Positions 51,266 to 57,730 of a DNA stretch of 57,730 nt are shown in pieces. The stretch is from Oscillospiraceae bacterium (lineage in GTDB: Bacteria > Bacillota > Clostridia > Oscillospirales > Ruminococcaceae). Made by a program: the position numbers and the translations under genes. The stretch spans positions 1 to 57,730 of the forward strand of contig JAFYSU010000030.1 in NCBI GenBank assembly GCA_017559185.1, given 5' to 3'. Numbering within the stretch: the stretch's first letter is position 1; each line of letters starts with the position of its first letter. The notes beneath the pieces are model-generated. The model searched no databases, was not told the origin of the DNA, and saw only the letters and a program-made list of their open reading frames with translations.

Positions 51266-52576
51266 TTAAAAATCTTTTATTGTAACGGCATCCAAGAACA
51301 GATATCCGTCATTTTCTATAACCTGAATGGGAACTCCCAGCTTTTCTTCGGCTTCTTCCAAGGTCATGTCATCCAAAAATCTGTCCTGCTCATGACGAAG
51401 CATACAGCTTGGTATGATAACCTTTTCGCCAAGCTCTTTTCCTGCCAGCTGTGCGGTAAGGTCACGCCCTGTAACAAGACCAGCAACCGTTACCTCATGC
51501 CCAAAGAAGTCGTTGGTTATTGCTTTTACCTGAACATTACAGCCCGTAAATTTTTCCTTAGCGCGTTCAACCAGACCGCAGATAAAATCATAAGCTGCCG
51601 TGCCTGTGGCAACGGTAGCATTAACAATTTCACCGCTGTCCTCGGCATCCTCAAGTGCCGCGGTAAATTCATCGTCCATCAGTGCCATCATCCCAACACC
51701 GTTTTCAAGCTGAGCAAATTCTCCGTAAAATTCTGCCGTTGGAATTGGCAGCTGCGCTTTAAGGTAAAATTCATCCGCAGCATAGGTAATTCGTTCACCA
51801 TGCTCCTTCAAAAATCTTTCACCGTACGCTTCAACCGTTTCAACAACGCGTTTTGCGCCTTCCTTGTCGTAAACTGTAAGCGGGAACAATCCTTCACGGT
51901 GTTTTGTTATGCCAACAGGAACAACCGCTATGCTTTGCAGGTTTGGTGTAAGCTGTGCCAAATCAGCCATGCTTCGTTCAAGCTCTTCACCGTCGTTTAT
52001 TCCGGGACACAGCACCAACTGGCTGTTAACCTTTATACCGCCGTCAGTAAGCATCTTAATAAATCTCAGCTTTTCGCCGGCAGTTTTATTCCCCATCATT
52101 TTTACACGCAGTTCGGGGTTTGTTGTGTGTACGGAAATGTTTATGGGGCTTATTTTCATTTTTATAATCCTGTGAATATCCTCTTCTTTAAGGTTGGTAA
52201 GCGTGGTATAGCTTCCGAACAAGAATGACATTCTTGTATCGTCGTCCTTAAAGTAAAGGCTTTTTCGCATACCCTTTGGAGTTTGGTCCACAAAGCAGAA
52301 TATACACTTGTTATGGCAGCCCATCTGCTTGTCCATTAGGAATGTTTCAAATTCCAGTCCCAAGTCGTCATATTCTTCCTTGTCCAACTCCACTGTACGA
52401 AGCGAACGGTCCTGCCCCATAAGCAGCAGTGACAGATGACTGTCGAACATATAAAAACGATAATCCAGAACATCCGTAATAGGATTCTGGTTGATGCTCA
52501 CCAGCGTTTCTCCGGCTTTTACTCCTGCCTTTTCCGCAGGCGAGCCTGCATCTATACCTGTAATTTTAACTGCCAA
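51266..52576 (-). CDS. DUF512 protein with PDZ and radical-SAM-like cluster motif
   Basis: 436 residues. An N-terminal PDZ domain (about 1-65, GSPAEKAGVKAGETLVSINQ) precedes a radical-SAM-like CHNKCIFC (C87, C91, C94). A TIM-barrel-like middle (PINISVHTTNPELRVKMMGN) and the C-terminal DUF512 region follow. This family is found beside der in most Clostridia. Its reaction is unknown; a redox or ribosome-related role is only suggested by the neighbourhood. The start is TTG 52576, with AAGGAG 8 bases upstream. Confidence 0.9.
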   Translation of the reverse strand: MAVKITGIDAGSPAEKAGVKAGETLVSINQNPITDVLDYRFYMFDSHLSLLLMGQDRSLRTVELDKEEYDDLGLEFETFLMDKQMGCHNKCIFCFVDQTPKGMRKSLYFKDDDTRMSFLFGSYTTLTNLKEEDIHRIIKMKISPINISVHTTNPELRVKMMGNKTAGEKLRFIKMLTDGGIKVNSQLVLCPGINDGEELERSMADLAQLTPNLQSIAVVPVGITKHREGLFPLTVYDKEGAKRVVETVEAYGERFLKEHGERITYAADEFYLKAQLPIPTAEFYGEFAQLENGVGMMALMDDEFTAALEDAEDSGEIVNATVATGTAAYDFICGLVERAKEKFTGCNVQVKAITNDFFGHEVTVAGLVTGRDLTAQLAGKELGEKVIIPSCMLRHEQDRFLDDMTLEEAEEKLGVPIQVIENDGYLFLDAVTIKDF

Positions 52577-52664
52577 GTCATCATCTCCTTCCTGCTTTAG
52601 AACCCATATTTTTTACTGAGCCAACAATAAAAATTGTATCCCCGCACAGTCCATATCATACATA

Positions 52665-52699
52665 AAAAAAGCAGAGGGGGATTGCTCCTCCTCTACTCC
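52665..52699 (-). terminator. rpmF terminator
   Basis: On the - strand GTAGAGGAGG-AGCAAT-CCCCCTCTGC (one mismatch, one G-U pair) is followed by T7. Confidence 0.7.
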
Positions 52700-52719
52700 T
52701 TAGTCAAGTGAAACCTTGA

Positions 52720-52902
52720 TTATGCTTCTTTGTTGATGATCTGTCTGCCGTTGTAGTAACCGCAGTTGCCGCATACTCTGTGAGGAGCTTTCAGCTCGCC
52801 GCAATGGCTGCAGGTAGAGAAAGCAGGTGTGTCAAGTTTCCAAACACTGGAACGTCTTTTGTTTTTACGAGCATGAGAAAGTTTTCTCTTTGGTACTGCC
52901 AT
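52720..52902 (-). CDS. rpmF: 50S ribosomal protein L32
   Basis: 60 residues starting MAVPKRKLSHARKNKRR, with the zinc ribbon CSHCG...CGNCG. AAGGAGTG precedes ATG 52902. It is the partner of the upstream yceD gene, a near-universal pair. Confidence 0.97.
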   Translation of the reverse strand: MAVPKRKLSHARKNKRRSSVWKLDTPAFSTCSHCGELKAPHRVCGNCGYYNGRQIINKEA

Positions 52903-52954
52903 TTTCAGCACTCCTTAATCTTAATTAATATTATTTTTTGGGTTTTCCACCCTA

Positions 52955-53452
52955 TTACTGCTTCAGCAGTTGGTCCAACACATCCCAACGGGAATCGGTT
53001 GGCTTTTTGCATCCGCATGACTTTTCATTCAGGTTGGTACCGCAGTGCGGACACAGCCCTTTGCAGCCTTCTGAGCAAACATTCTTGATTGGTAGCTCAA
53101 GTATAATGTCTGATGTCGCCAGTTCATCCAAATCCAAAAGCCCGTCGGGCAAAACAACATAGTCATCGTCATCAGCTTGATTAAGCTCACGCACAACGGT
53201 ATGTTCAAAGCTAAGCTCTTGGTCTTTGTGCTCAATCGGAACAAGGCAGCGGTCACAAGGGATTCGATAACTGAGGTAAGCCGTATACTCCAGAGTAACA
53301 ACTCCGGCTCTGTTCTTCACAGTACCTTCAATGCGTACCGGCTGAACAAAAGGCTTTACACCCCACTCCGTTACATCGCTCATGTCAAGGGACTCATTAA
53401 TGGTCACCTTTGAACCAACGGTGTCAAAGAGTCTTTTCAAGTCAATCTTCAT
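52955..53452 (-). CDS. YceD/DUF177-family protein
   Basis: About 165 residues with the DUF177 pattern: the internal CDRC pair (SYRIPCDRCLVPIE) and the C-terminal zinc-like CSEGCKGLCPHCGTNLNEKSCGC. YceD proteins are tied to 23S rRNA or ribosomal protein accumulation and almost always precede rpmF. Start ATG 53452 (MKIDLKRL). Perfect consensus promoter upstream. Confidence 0.92.
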   Translation of the reverse strand: MKIDLKRLFDTVGSKVTINESLDMSDVTEWGVKPFVQPVRIEGTVKNRAGVVTLEYTAYLSYRIPCDRCLVPIEHKDQELSFEHTVVRELNQADDDDYVVLPDGLLDLDELATSDIILELPIKNVCSEGCKGLCPHCGTNLNEKSCGCKKPTDSRWDVLDQLLKQ

Positions 53453-53543
53453 TATAGGATTTCCTTTCATGGGGAGTGATTTACCCTGTAAAAATCGCCA
53501 TAAGGGCGTACTATCCCCTCATAACCATTTCGTCACAGACAAT

Positions 53544-53572
53544 ATTATAAAGCCCCGCCCCGTGTTTGTCAA
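53544..53572 (-). promoter_or_regulatory. Consensus sigma-A promoter of yceD-rpmF
   Basis: On the - strand TTGACA (53567-53572), 17 bases, TATAAT (53544-53549): both hexamers perfect. Confidence 0.9.
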
Positions 53573-53636
53573 TAATATTTTTGCTGTTTTTTGCGATAGC
53601 TTTCAGCTTTTTTTAGTCTGCAAATATGTGCAAAAA

Positions 53637-54188
53637 TTACAGTGGTCCATACAGCACAACTCCAGCTGCCCCACTTGCTGCAATTAATGCGATTGGGTGT
53701 ATCTTCCTAAATCTTGTTACTAAAAACAGAGCTGCAAATATAACTACCGCTTTTATATCAGGTGAGCCATTCAAAACACCGTTGGGAAAGAATGTCGGCC
53801 CCGCTATGGACAGCACCGCAGATGCAATCATACCAACCATAAGCGGACGCAAACCATACAATCCATGCTGCACATACTTGTTTTTTTGAAATTTTTCGTA
53901 TCCTCGGGCAATAAGCAGTATTATTATGAACGACGGCAGAATAACTCCTGCTGTTGCACAAAATGCTCCCGCAATACCCGCCTGACTTACACCGACAAAA
54001 GTTGCTATGTTAACCGCAAAAGGCCCCGGTGTGGACTCCGCAACCGCAATAAAGTTTACAAGCTGCTCCAAGCTCATCCAGTTGTGTGCCTGAACCTCTG
54101 CGCTTATCATTGGTATCATTGCGTAACCGCCGCCAAATGTAATTGCGCCTATTTTAAAGAAGGTAAGAAATAACTCAAGATAAATCAT
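53637..54188 (-). CDS. Chromate transporter family protein, half-size subunit 2
   Basis: 183 residues and about six hydrophobic segments, with the ChrA half motifs KIGAITFGGGYAMIPMI and AVAESTPGPFAVNIATFVG. Short-chain ChrA proteins come as pairs that together equal one long ChrA. The start overlaps the stop of the partner (ATGA). The natural substrate may be chromate, sulfate or another anion and cannot be read from the sequence. Confidence 0.92.
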   Translation of the reverse strand: MIYLELFLTFFKIGAITFGGGYAMIPMISAEVQAHNWMSLEQLVNFIAVAESTPGPFAVNIATFVGVSQAGIAGAFCATAGVILPSFIIILLIARGYEKFQKNKYVQHGLYGLRPLMVGMIASAVLSIAGPTFFPNGVLNGSPDIKAVVIFAALFLVTRFRKIHPIALIAASGAAGVVLYGPL

Positions 54189-54760
54189 CCTTTATCCCCC
54201 TCTCCTCCATTTGCAGCAAACGCATTGTAAACAATGCCAGCTATTACTGCTGCCACTATAAGAAGTACAAATTCCACATCGGTAAAGGTTGCAAGTAAAA
54301 ACGCCGCTGCAAGCATTACCGCACCAAACATATTGCGCGGACAGTTTTTGGATAAGCGTTTAACCGCATTCAGCGTAAGCAGTACAACTCCTGCCCTTAT
54401 CCCAGAAAATGCAGCATTAAGCCAAGGGTTCGAACTGAATGCCGCAAGGAAGTAAGATACTATAATAATTATTAATGTTGGGGGAAGTGCAAGTCCAACG
54501 GTAGCAGCCGCCGCACCGCCAAAGCCCGCAACACGACACCCCACAAATGTTGCGGTGTTAACCGATATAGGCCCCGGTGTCGATTCTGAAATGGCTATCA
54601 TATCAAGCAGCTCGGTTTCGGTTATCCAATGTTTTTTATGCACAGTTTCTTCCTCGATAAGCGGTATCATGGCTATTCCCGCACCAAAGGTAAATGCGCC
54701 TATTTTACCAAAAACACTGAACAGCTCCCACATGAGCTGTGCTTTTGTTTTTTCTTTCAT
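54185..54760 (-). CDS. Chromate transporter family protein, half-size subunit 1
   Basis: About 191 residues with KIGAFTFGAGIAMIPLIEEE and AISESTPGPISVNTATFVG. It is homologous to the following gene and coupled to it by a 4-base overlap. Start ATG 54760 (MKEKTKAQ); a TTG six codons upstream is less likely. Paired half-sites lie in front (54784-54824). Confidence 0.92.
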   Translation of the reverse strand: MKEKTKAQLMWELFSVFGKIGAFTFGAGIAMIPLIEEETVHKKHWITETELLDMIAISESTPGPISVNTATFVGCRVAGFGGAAAATVGLALPPTLIIIIVSYFLAAFSSNPWLNAAFSGIRAGVVLLTLNAVKRLSKNCPRNMFGAVMLAAAFLLATFTDVEFVLLIVAAVIAGIVYNAFAANGGEGDKG

Positions 54761-54783
54761 TACTGCACTGCCTTTCAATTTTT

Positions 54784-54824
54784 AACGGTTAAATGTTTTA
54801 TAAAAGTTTACTTCATTAACCGTT
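54784..54824. promoter_or_regulatory. Inverted half-sites in front of the chromate-transporter pair
   Basis: AACGGTTAA (54784-54792) and TTAACCGTT (54816-54824) are perfect reverse complements, 23 bases apart and about three helical turns centre to centre. A -10-like TATAAA lies between them on the - strand. They look like paired regulator sites. Confidence 0.45.
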
Positions 54825-54868
54825 TGTGTTCAACATTTTTCTTCAAAAGTTTATTGGACTAAGCAATA

Positions 54869-54891
54869 AACCCGCAGCAGTGCTGCGGGTT
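54869..54891. terminator. hydE terminator
   Basis: ACCCGCAGCA and TGCTGCGGGT (54870-54879, 54881-54890) form a strong palindromic hairpin just past the hydE stop. T-rich flanks lie on both sides. Confidence 0.75.
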
Positions 54892-54897
54892 TTGTTT

Positions 54898-55941
54898 TTA
54901 TTTGTCTACATGGTCGCCGCGTTCGGAAACCACTTGGTATCCTATTCTTTCCATTCTTGCTTTAAGCACTGCACAGCTTTCGGCTGCTTCATCACCGGTG
55001 CAAAGCTTGTTGTCGTAAAGCATGTATTTTTTTCTTACATCGACAGGCGAAAGGTTAGGCATAACTACATTTGCTCCCGCAAGCACTCCAAGCTCTCGTC
55101 CTCCGTCTTGAATTGTTCCCAAAGCCGTTGTAGCAGGGATAAGTGCTTTTGGATTCATCAAACGCAAAATACCCATAAGGAACAGTGTCATTCCCACAGT
55201 GCCGTTGGCACAATCTTTAAAAGGAGTATCCTTATGCGAAATAAACGGGCCTATACCTATCATTTCAGGCTGAAGCTTTTGTATAAACTCCAAGTCGTTG
55301 AGAAGGTTATCGGTTGTTTGATACGGAGAACCAACCATAAATCCAGTACCTACTTGATAACCTATATCCTTGAGGTCGTACAGACATTTTATTCTGGTGG
55401 ACAGCAGCTGGTCTTCCGGATGCAGACGGCTGTAATGGCTTTCGGTAGCGGTTTCGTGTCTTAACAGGTAGCGGTCGGCACCTGCATCGAACATTCTTTG
55501 ATACGATTCACGGCTGCGTTCCCCCAACGAAAGGGTTACTGCACAATCGGGGTATTGAGATTTTATTGCAGAAATTATATCGCACATATAATCGTCGGTA
55601 TATTTTCCGTCTTCACCGCCCTGCATAACAAATGTGCGGAAACCCCATTCATAGCCAGCCTTGCAGCATTCCAGTATATCCTCCTTGTTCAGGTGATAAC
55701 GCTGCACATTTCGGTTGCTGCGGCGTATTCCGCAATAGATACAGTCATTTTTGCAGTAGTTGGATATTTCAATTAAGCCGCGTGTAAACACCTTGTTGCC
55801 ATAGTACTGCAGCTGCCTGCGGCGTGCAAGCGCAAAAAGGTATTCCCTGTCTTCGGGGGTATAATTTTCAAGAAGTGTTCGCATCTCCTCACGAGGCAGT
55901 GTGCGCTCATCGTACAATTTGTCTATCAAATTTTTCATCAT
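54898..55941 (-). CDS. hydE: [FeFe]-hydrogenase maturase HydE (radical SAM)
   Basis: A radical-SAM enzyme that takes part in building the dithiomethylamine-bridged 2Fe subcluster of [FeFe]-hydrogenase. 347 residues with CKNDCIYC (C63, C67, C70) and the HydE/BioB-type run GYEWGFRTFVMQGGEDGKY, HETATESHYSRLHP and QVGTGFMVGSPYQT. HydF, HydG and a hydrogenase are not in the window. A structured RNA lies upstream on the same strand. Confidence 0.93.
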   Translation of the reverse strand: MMKNLIDKLYDERTLPREEMRTLLENYTPEDREYLFALARRRQLQYYGNKVFTRGLIEISNYCKNDCIYCGIRRSNRNVQRYHLNKEDILECCKAGYEWGFRTFVMQGGEDGKYTDDYMCDIISAIKSQYPDCAVTLSLGERSRESYQRMFDAGADRYLLRHETATESHYSRLHPEDQLLSTRIKCLYDLKDIGYQVGTGFMVGSPYQTTDNLLNDLEFIQKLQPEMIGIGPFISHKDTPFKDCANGTVGMTLFLMGILRLMNPKALIPATTALGTIQDGGRELGVLAGANVVMPNLSPVDVRKKYMLYDNKLCTGDEAAESCAVLKARMERIGYQVVSERGDHVDK

Positions 55942-56020
55942 AACGGTTATTTCCTTTCCTTCGGCTGATTTTCAGCCTTTTTTCAAAAGGGCAGGCAAAA
56001 AAATCAGAACACCTGCAAAC

Positions 56021-56206
56021 AAAAAGCTCCCCGTACCCGCATAGGCACAGGGAGCTGCTAAGTCATTATGTCCTATCAGCCGCAATCGCCTTGTTTTTCG
56101 GGTAATTCCCATATTTTTCAGAACGACACCGTTGGGTATTAACGCTGTCATCCTTAATACATTGGAAAACCCGAAGCTTCAGCAATAACAGCACTCGCTT
56201 ATAGGT
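56021..56206 (-). ncRNA. Structured RNA upstream of hydE (6S-like or cis leader)
   Basis: About 185 nt between a good promoter and a strong terminator (10-bp stem AGCTCCCTGT / ACGGGGAGCT, one G-U pair, then T5). By-eye pairing gives a rod-like form: an outer stem CCTAT / ATAGG, a large two-sided internal loop, an inner stem TTCGGGT / ACCCGAA, and apical hairpins including GTATTAA / TTAATAC. Length and central bubble resemble 6S RNA, which binds the sigma-A holoenzyme. No coding frame, T-box, cobalamin or SAM signature is seen. It could also be a riboswitch-type leader of hydE, whose start is about 80 bases downstream. The remainder (55942-56020) holds a small hairpin GGCTGA / TCAGCC before hydE. 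Confidence 0.5.
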
Positions 56207-56208
56207 TC

Positions 56209-56237
56209 AGTATACCACAGGCATACATTCATTTCAA
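56209..56237 (-). promoter_or_regulatory. Sigma-A promoter of the structured RNA
   Basis: On the - strand TTGAAA (56232-56237), 17 bases, TATACT (56209-56214). Confidence 0.75.
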
Positions 56238-56276
56238 CGGAATGTATACAATATTGGTAGTTTATTTTTTATCATT

Positions 56277-57416
56277 CTACGCAATAATCAAATCGCTTTT
56301 ACTAAGCCTTTGACCTGCACCATAAAACTGCTGCTGGTCGTTAAAGTCATTATAAATTCCAAGGTGTACTACCTTTTGTATTTCATCCTCAGCCGACTGC
56401 AAGCACTCAAGCAAAACAGGGTTGAACACACCGCATTCTCCACGGAAAATCATCTGCATTGCTTGCTGATGTGAAAATGCTTTTTTGTAAACGCGTTCAC
56501 TGGTAAGTGCATCGTAAACATCGGCAATCGAAACTATTTGCGCAGAAATAGGAATTTCGCCGCCAGCCAAGCCGTCTGGGTAACCCGAACCGTCAAAACG
56601 CTCATGATGCCAACGGCATATTTCCTGAGCAGTTTTTATGAGTGGCTCGTCCTTGTAAAAAGGAAGGTCAAGCAAAATGCTGGCACCCATGTTGGAATGA
56701 GTTTTCATTATTGAAAATTCGTCATCGGTAAGTCTGCCGGGTTTATTGAGTATCTTGTCCGGTATGGCTATTTTACCAATGTCGTGCAGCGCTGAAGCTG
56801 TGCTTATAAGCGATGCTGTTTTTTCATTTATTTGATACTGACCTGTTTTTGACGCAAGTATTTTGAGCAGCACCTCGGTAATGCCGTGAATGTTCATAAC
56901 ATGCATTCCGCTTTCGCAGTTGCGAAACTCTACAATATGGCTCAAAATGGAAACAAGCATGTTGCTCATCTTTTCGTTTTCGGCAACATTAAGCTCAACC
57001 AAGGTCTCCATTTTTCTTTGTCTTTTTGTAAGTGCTATTGTATTTCTTATTCTGCATTTGACCATGTACTCGTCAAAAGGCAACCCTATGAAATCCGCCA
57101 CACCCAGCTCGTACGCTTTTTCAAGCTCGTACGAAGTTTGAGCTGACGAAATAATCACAACAGGCACTTTGCCCATTAAACCGTAACGACGCATCTGCTC
57201 GATAATTTTAAATCCGTGCATATCAGGCAAGACGATATCCAACAGAACTAAATCGAGCGTTCTTCCATACTGAAGCAGCATGGTACCGGCAAGTGTTCCG
57301 CTCGATGCTTCAAGCAGTTCGTAATCTTCCTTCAGCATATTTTTAAGAAAGTTACGGTCATCCTCGCGAGCAACAGCAATCAAAATTTTATTTCTTACTG
57401 CACCCTCACTATTCAT
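56277..57416 (-). CDS. HD-GYP response regulator (putative c-di-GMP phosphodiesterase)
   Basis: 379 residues. The receiver domain (about 10-125) has acidic Asp19/Asp20, phospho-acceptor Asp60 (LVLLDIVLPD) and Ser90/91, but Leu112 (GLPF) where the conserved Lys (KPF) is expected. A helical linker follows, then an HD-GYP domain with HDIGKIAIPD, HHERFDGSGYPDG and DVYDALTSERVYK, the motifs for metal binding and c-di-GMP hydrolysis. GGAGAGG precedes the ATG. No sensor kinase is adjacent. Confidence 0.92.
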   Translation of the reverse strand: MNSEGAVRNKILIAVAREDDRNFLKNMLKEDYELLEASSGTLAGTMLLQYGRTLDLVLLDIVLPDMHGFKIIEQMRRYGLMGKVPVVIISSAQTSYELEKAYELGVADFIGLPFDEYMVKCRIRNTIALTKRQRKMETLVELNVAENEKMSNMLVSILSHIVEFRNCESGMHVMNIHGITEVLLKILASKTGQYQINEKTASLISTASALHDIGKIAIPDKILNKPGRLTDDEFSIMKTHSNMGASILLDLPFYKDEPLIKTAQEICRWHHERFDGSGYPDGLAGGEIPISAQIVSIADVYDALTSERVYKKAFSHQQAMQMIFRGECGVFNPVLLECLQSAEDEIQKVVHLGIYNDFNDQQQFYGAGQRLSKSDLIIA

Positions 57417-57730
57417 TTTTTCCTCTCCACTCTACTGTAAGCTGACCGAACACATACAATTCAAATTTAGGCTTTTTTAATTTAATCCGCACTTTAAGCC
57501 TAAACCCACTCTATTACACTTACAGTATAAAAATTTAACTCTTAAATTATACATTACTCTATATTAAAAATCTACCGTGCAGATGCACTTTCTTACATTT
57601 TTTATACATACAACTAATCCGCTTGCTTTTGTTGGTAATTTTTACAATTAACTCTACAAAAAGAATACCTTTTACTCATTTTTCCCCTTCAACAACTGAC
57701 TTTTTTAGTATCTGCGATACAGGTTTTTTA
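57417..57730. other. AT-rich upstream region of the HD-GYP gene
   Basis: No coding frame is seen. A perfect 9-bp inverted repeat TTTAGGCTT (57466-57474) / AAGCCTAAA (57496-57504) lies 50 bases before the start codon. Several -10-like TATAAT/TATACT hexamers occur on the - strand, but none has a convincing -35. Confidence 0.5.

Noticed and set aside
50189..52228. A 679-codon open frame on the + strand across der and the DUF512 gene
   Set aside because: It lies antisense to two firmly identified genes, has no ribosome site and no recognisable domain, and its composition is that of a reverse-frame artefact.
56021..56206. T-box, cobalamin or SAM riboswitch identity for the RNA upstream of hydE
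   Set aside because: None of the hallmark sequence boxes of these classes could be found on the transcribed strand.
1..57730. CRISPR arrays, tRNA or rRNA genes, insertion sequences, prophage or plasmid origins
   Set aside because: Looked for short regular repeats, tRNA-like cloverleaf ends, transposases, integrases and attachment repeats; none seen.

Overview
The window reads as one contig piece of a strictly anaerobic, endospore-forming Firmicute of the class Clostridia, most like the Oscillospiraceae/Ruminococcaceae. This is judged from gene content and order, not from any search. Evidence: sporulation genes (spoIVA, sipL, a micro-ORF that looks like spoVM, ytfJ/gerW), the Gram-positive block yicC-remA-gmk-rpoZ-priA-def-fmt-rsmB-rlmN-prpC-prkC-rsgA-thiN, [FeFe]-hydrogenase maturase hydE, oxygen-sensitive 2-hydroxyacyl-CoA dehydratase-type proteins, and thyX in place of thyA. 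Base composition looks moderate and even. I see no tRNA, rRNA, CRISPR array, insertion sequence or prophage.

Layout. 2-3751 (+): 3' part of a large repetitive surface protein with degenerate transglutaminase-like units. 3835-7095 (-): spore-coat morphogenesis cluster spoVM, sipL, spoIVA. 7226-21322 (-): a long housekeeping run, read from yicC down to cobO, covering RNA decay, biofilm/matrix control, GMP kinase, omega subunit, replication restart, translation-start formyl/deformyl enzymes, rRNA methyltransferases, Ser/Thr kinase and phosphatase, RsgA, thiamine and cobalamin cofactor steps. 21595-30033 (+): amidohydrolase, PcrA-type helicase, thyX-tmk, a DUF2156/GNAT pair, DJ-1 protein and 5-formyl-THF cyclo-ligase. 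30070-35941 (-): a two-gene dehydratase/activator system with a CmpB-like membrane protein and a ZIP transporter. 36186-39982 (+): rplJ-rplL with an L10 leader, hpf, an unknown gene, and a sortase. 40076-47296 (-): lactate/malate-type dehydrogenase, pseudouridine synthase, D,D-carboxypeptidase, ytfJ, HD protein, DUF2953, scpB, scpA, M50 protease. 47654-47842 (+): rpmB. 47907-57416 (-): gpsA, plsY, der, a PDZ/radical-SAM-like protein, rpmF, yceD, two half-size chromate transporters, hydE, a structured RNA, and an HD-GYP response regulator.

Most notable. (1) A 28-codon gene matching SpoVM without gaps at the residues conserved in Bacillus, next to sipL and spoIVA, so all three members of the coat-anchoring module sit together, with a sigma-E-like promoter in front of sipL. 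(2) A roughly 185-nt structured RNA with its own consensus promoter and terminator upstream of hydE, either 6S-like or a cis leader. (3) A dehydratase/activator protein of about 1,400 residues divided into two overlapping genes behind a hairpin leader. (4) An LDH-family enzyme with arginine at the substrate-discriminating position. (5) A likely non-AUG start in a DUF2156 gene. (6) Several perfect dyads and leader hairpins at promoters, including a 12+12 bp inverted repeat upstream of the M50-scpA-scpB operon.

Starts were chosen by ribosome binding site and family alignment from memory. Promoters and terminators were found by eye, and no folding or database search was run.
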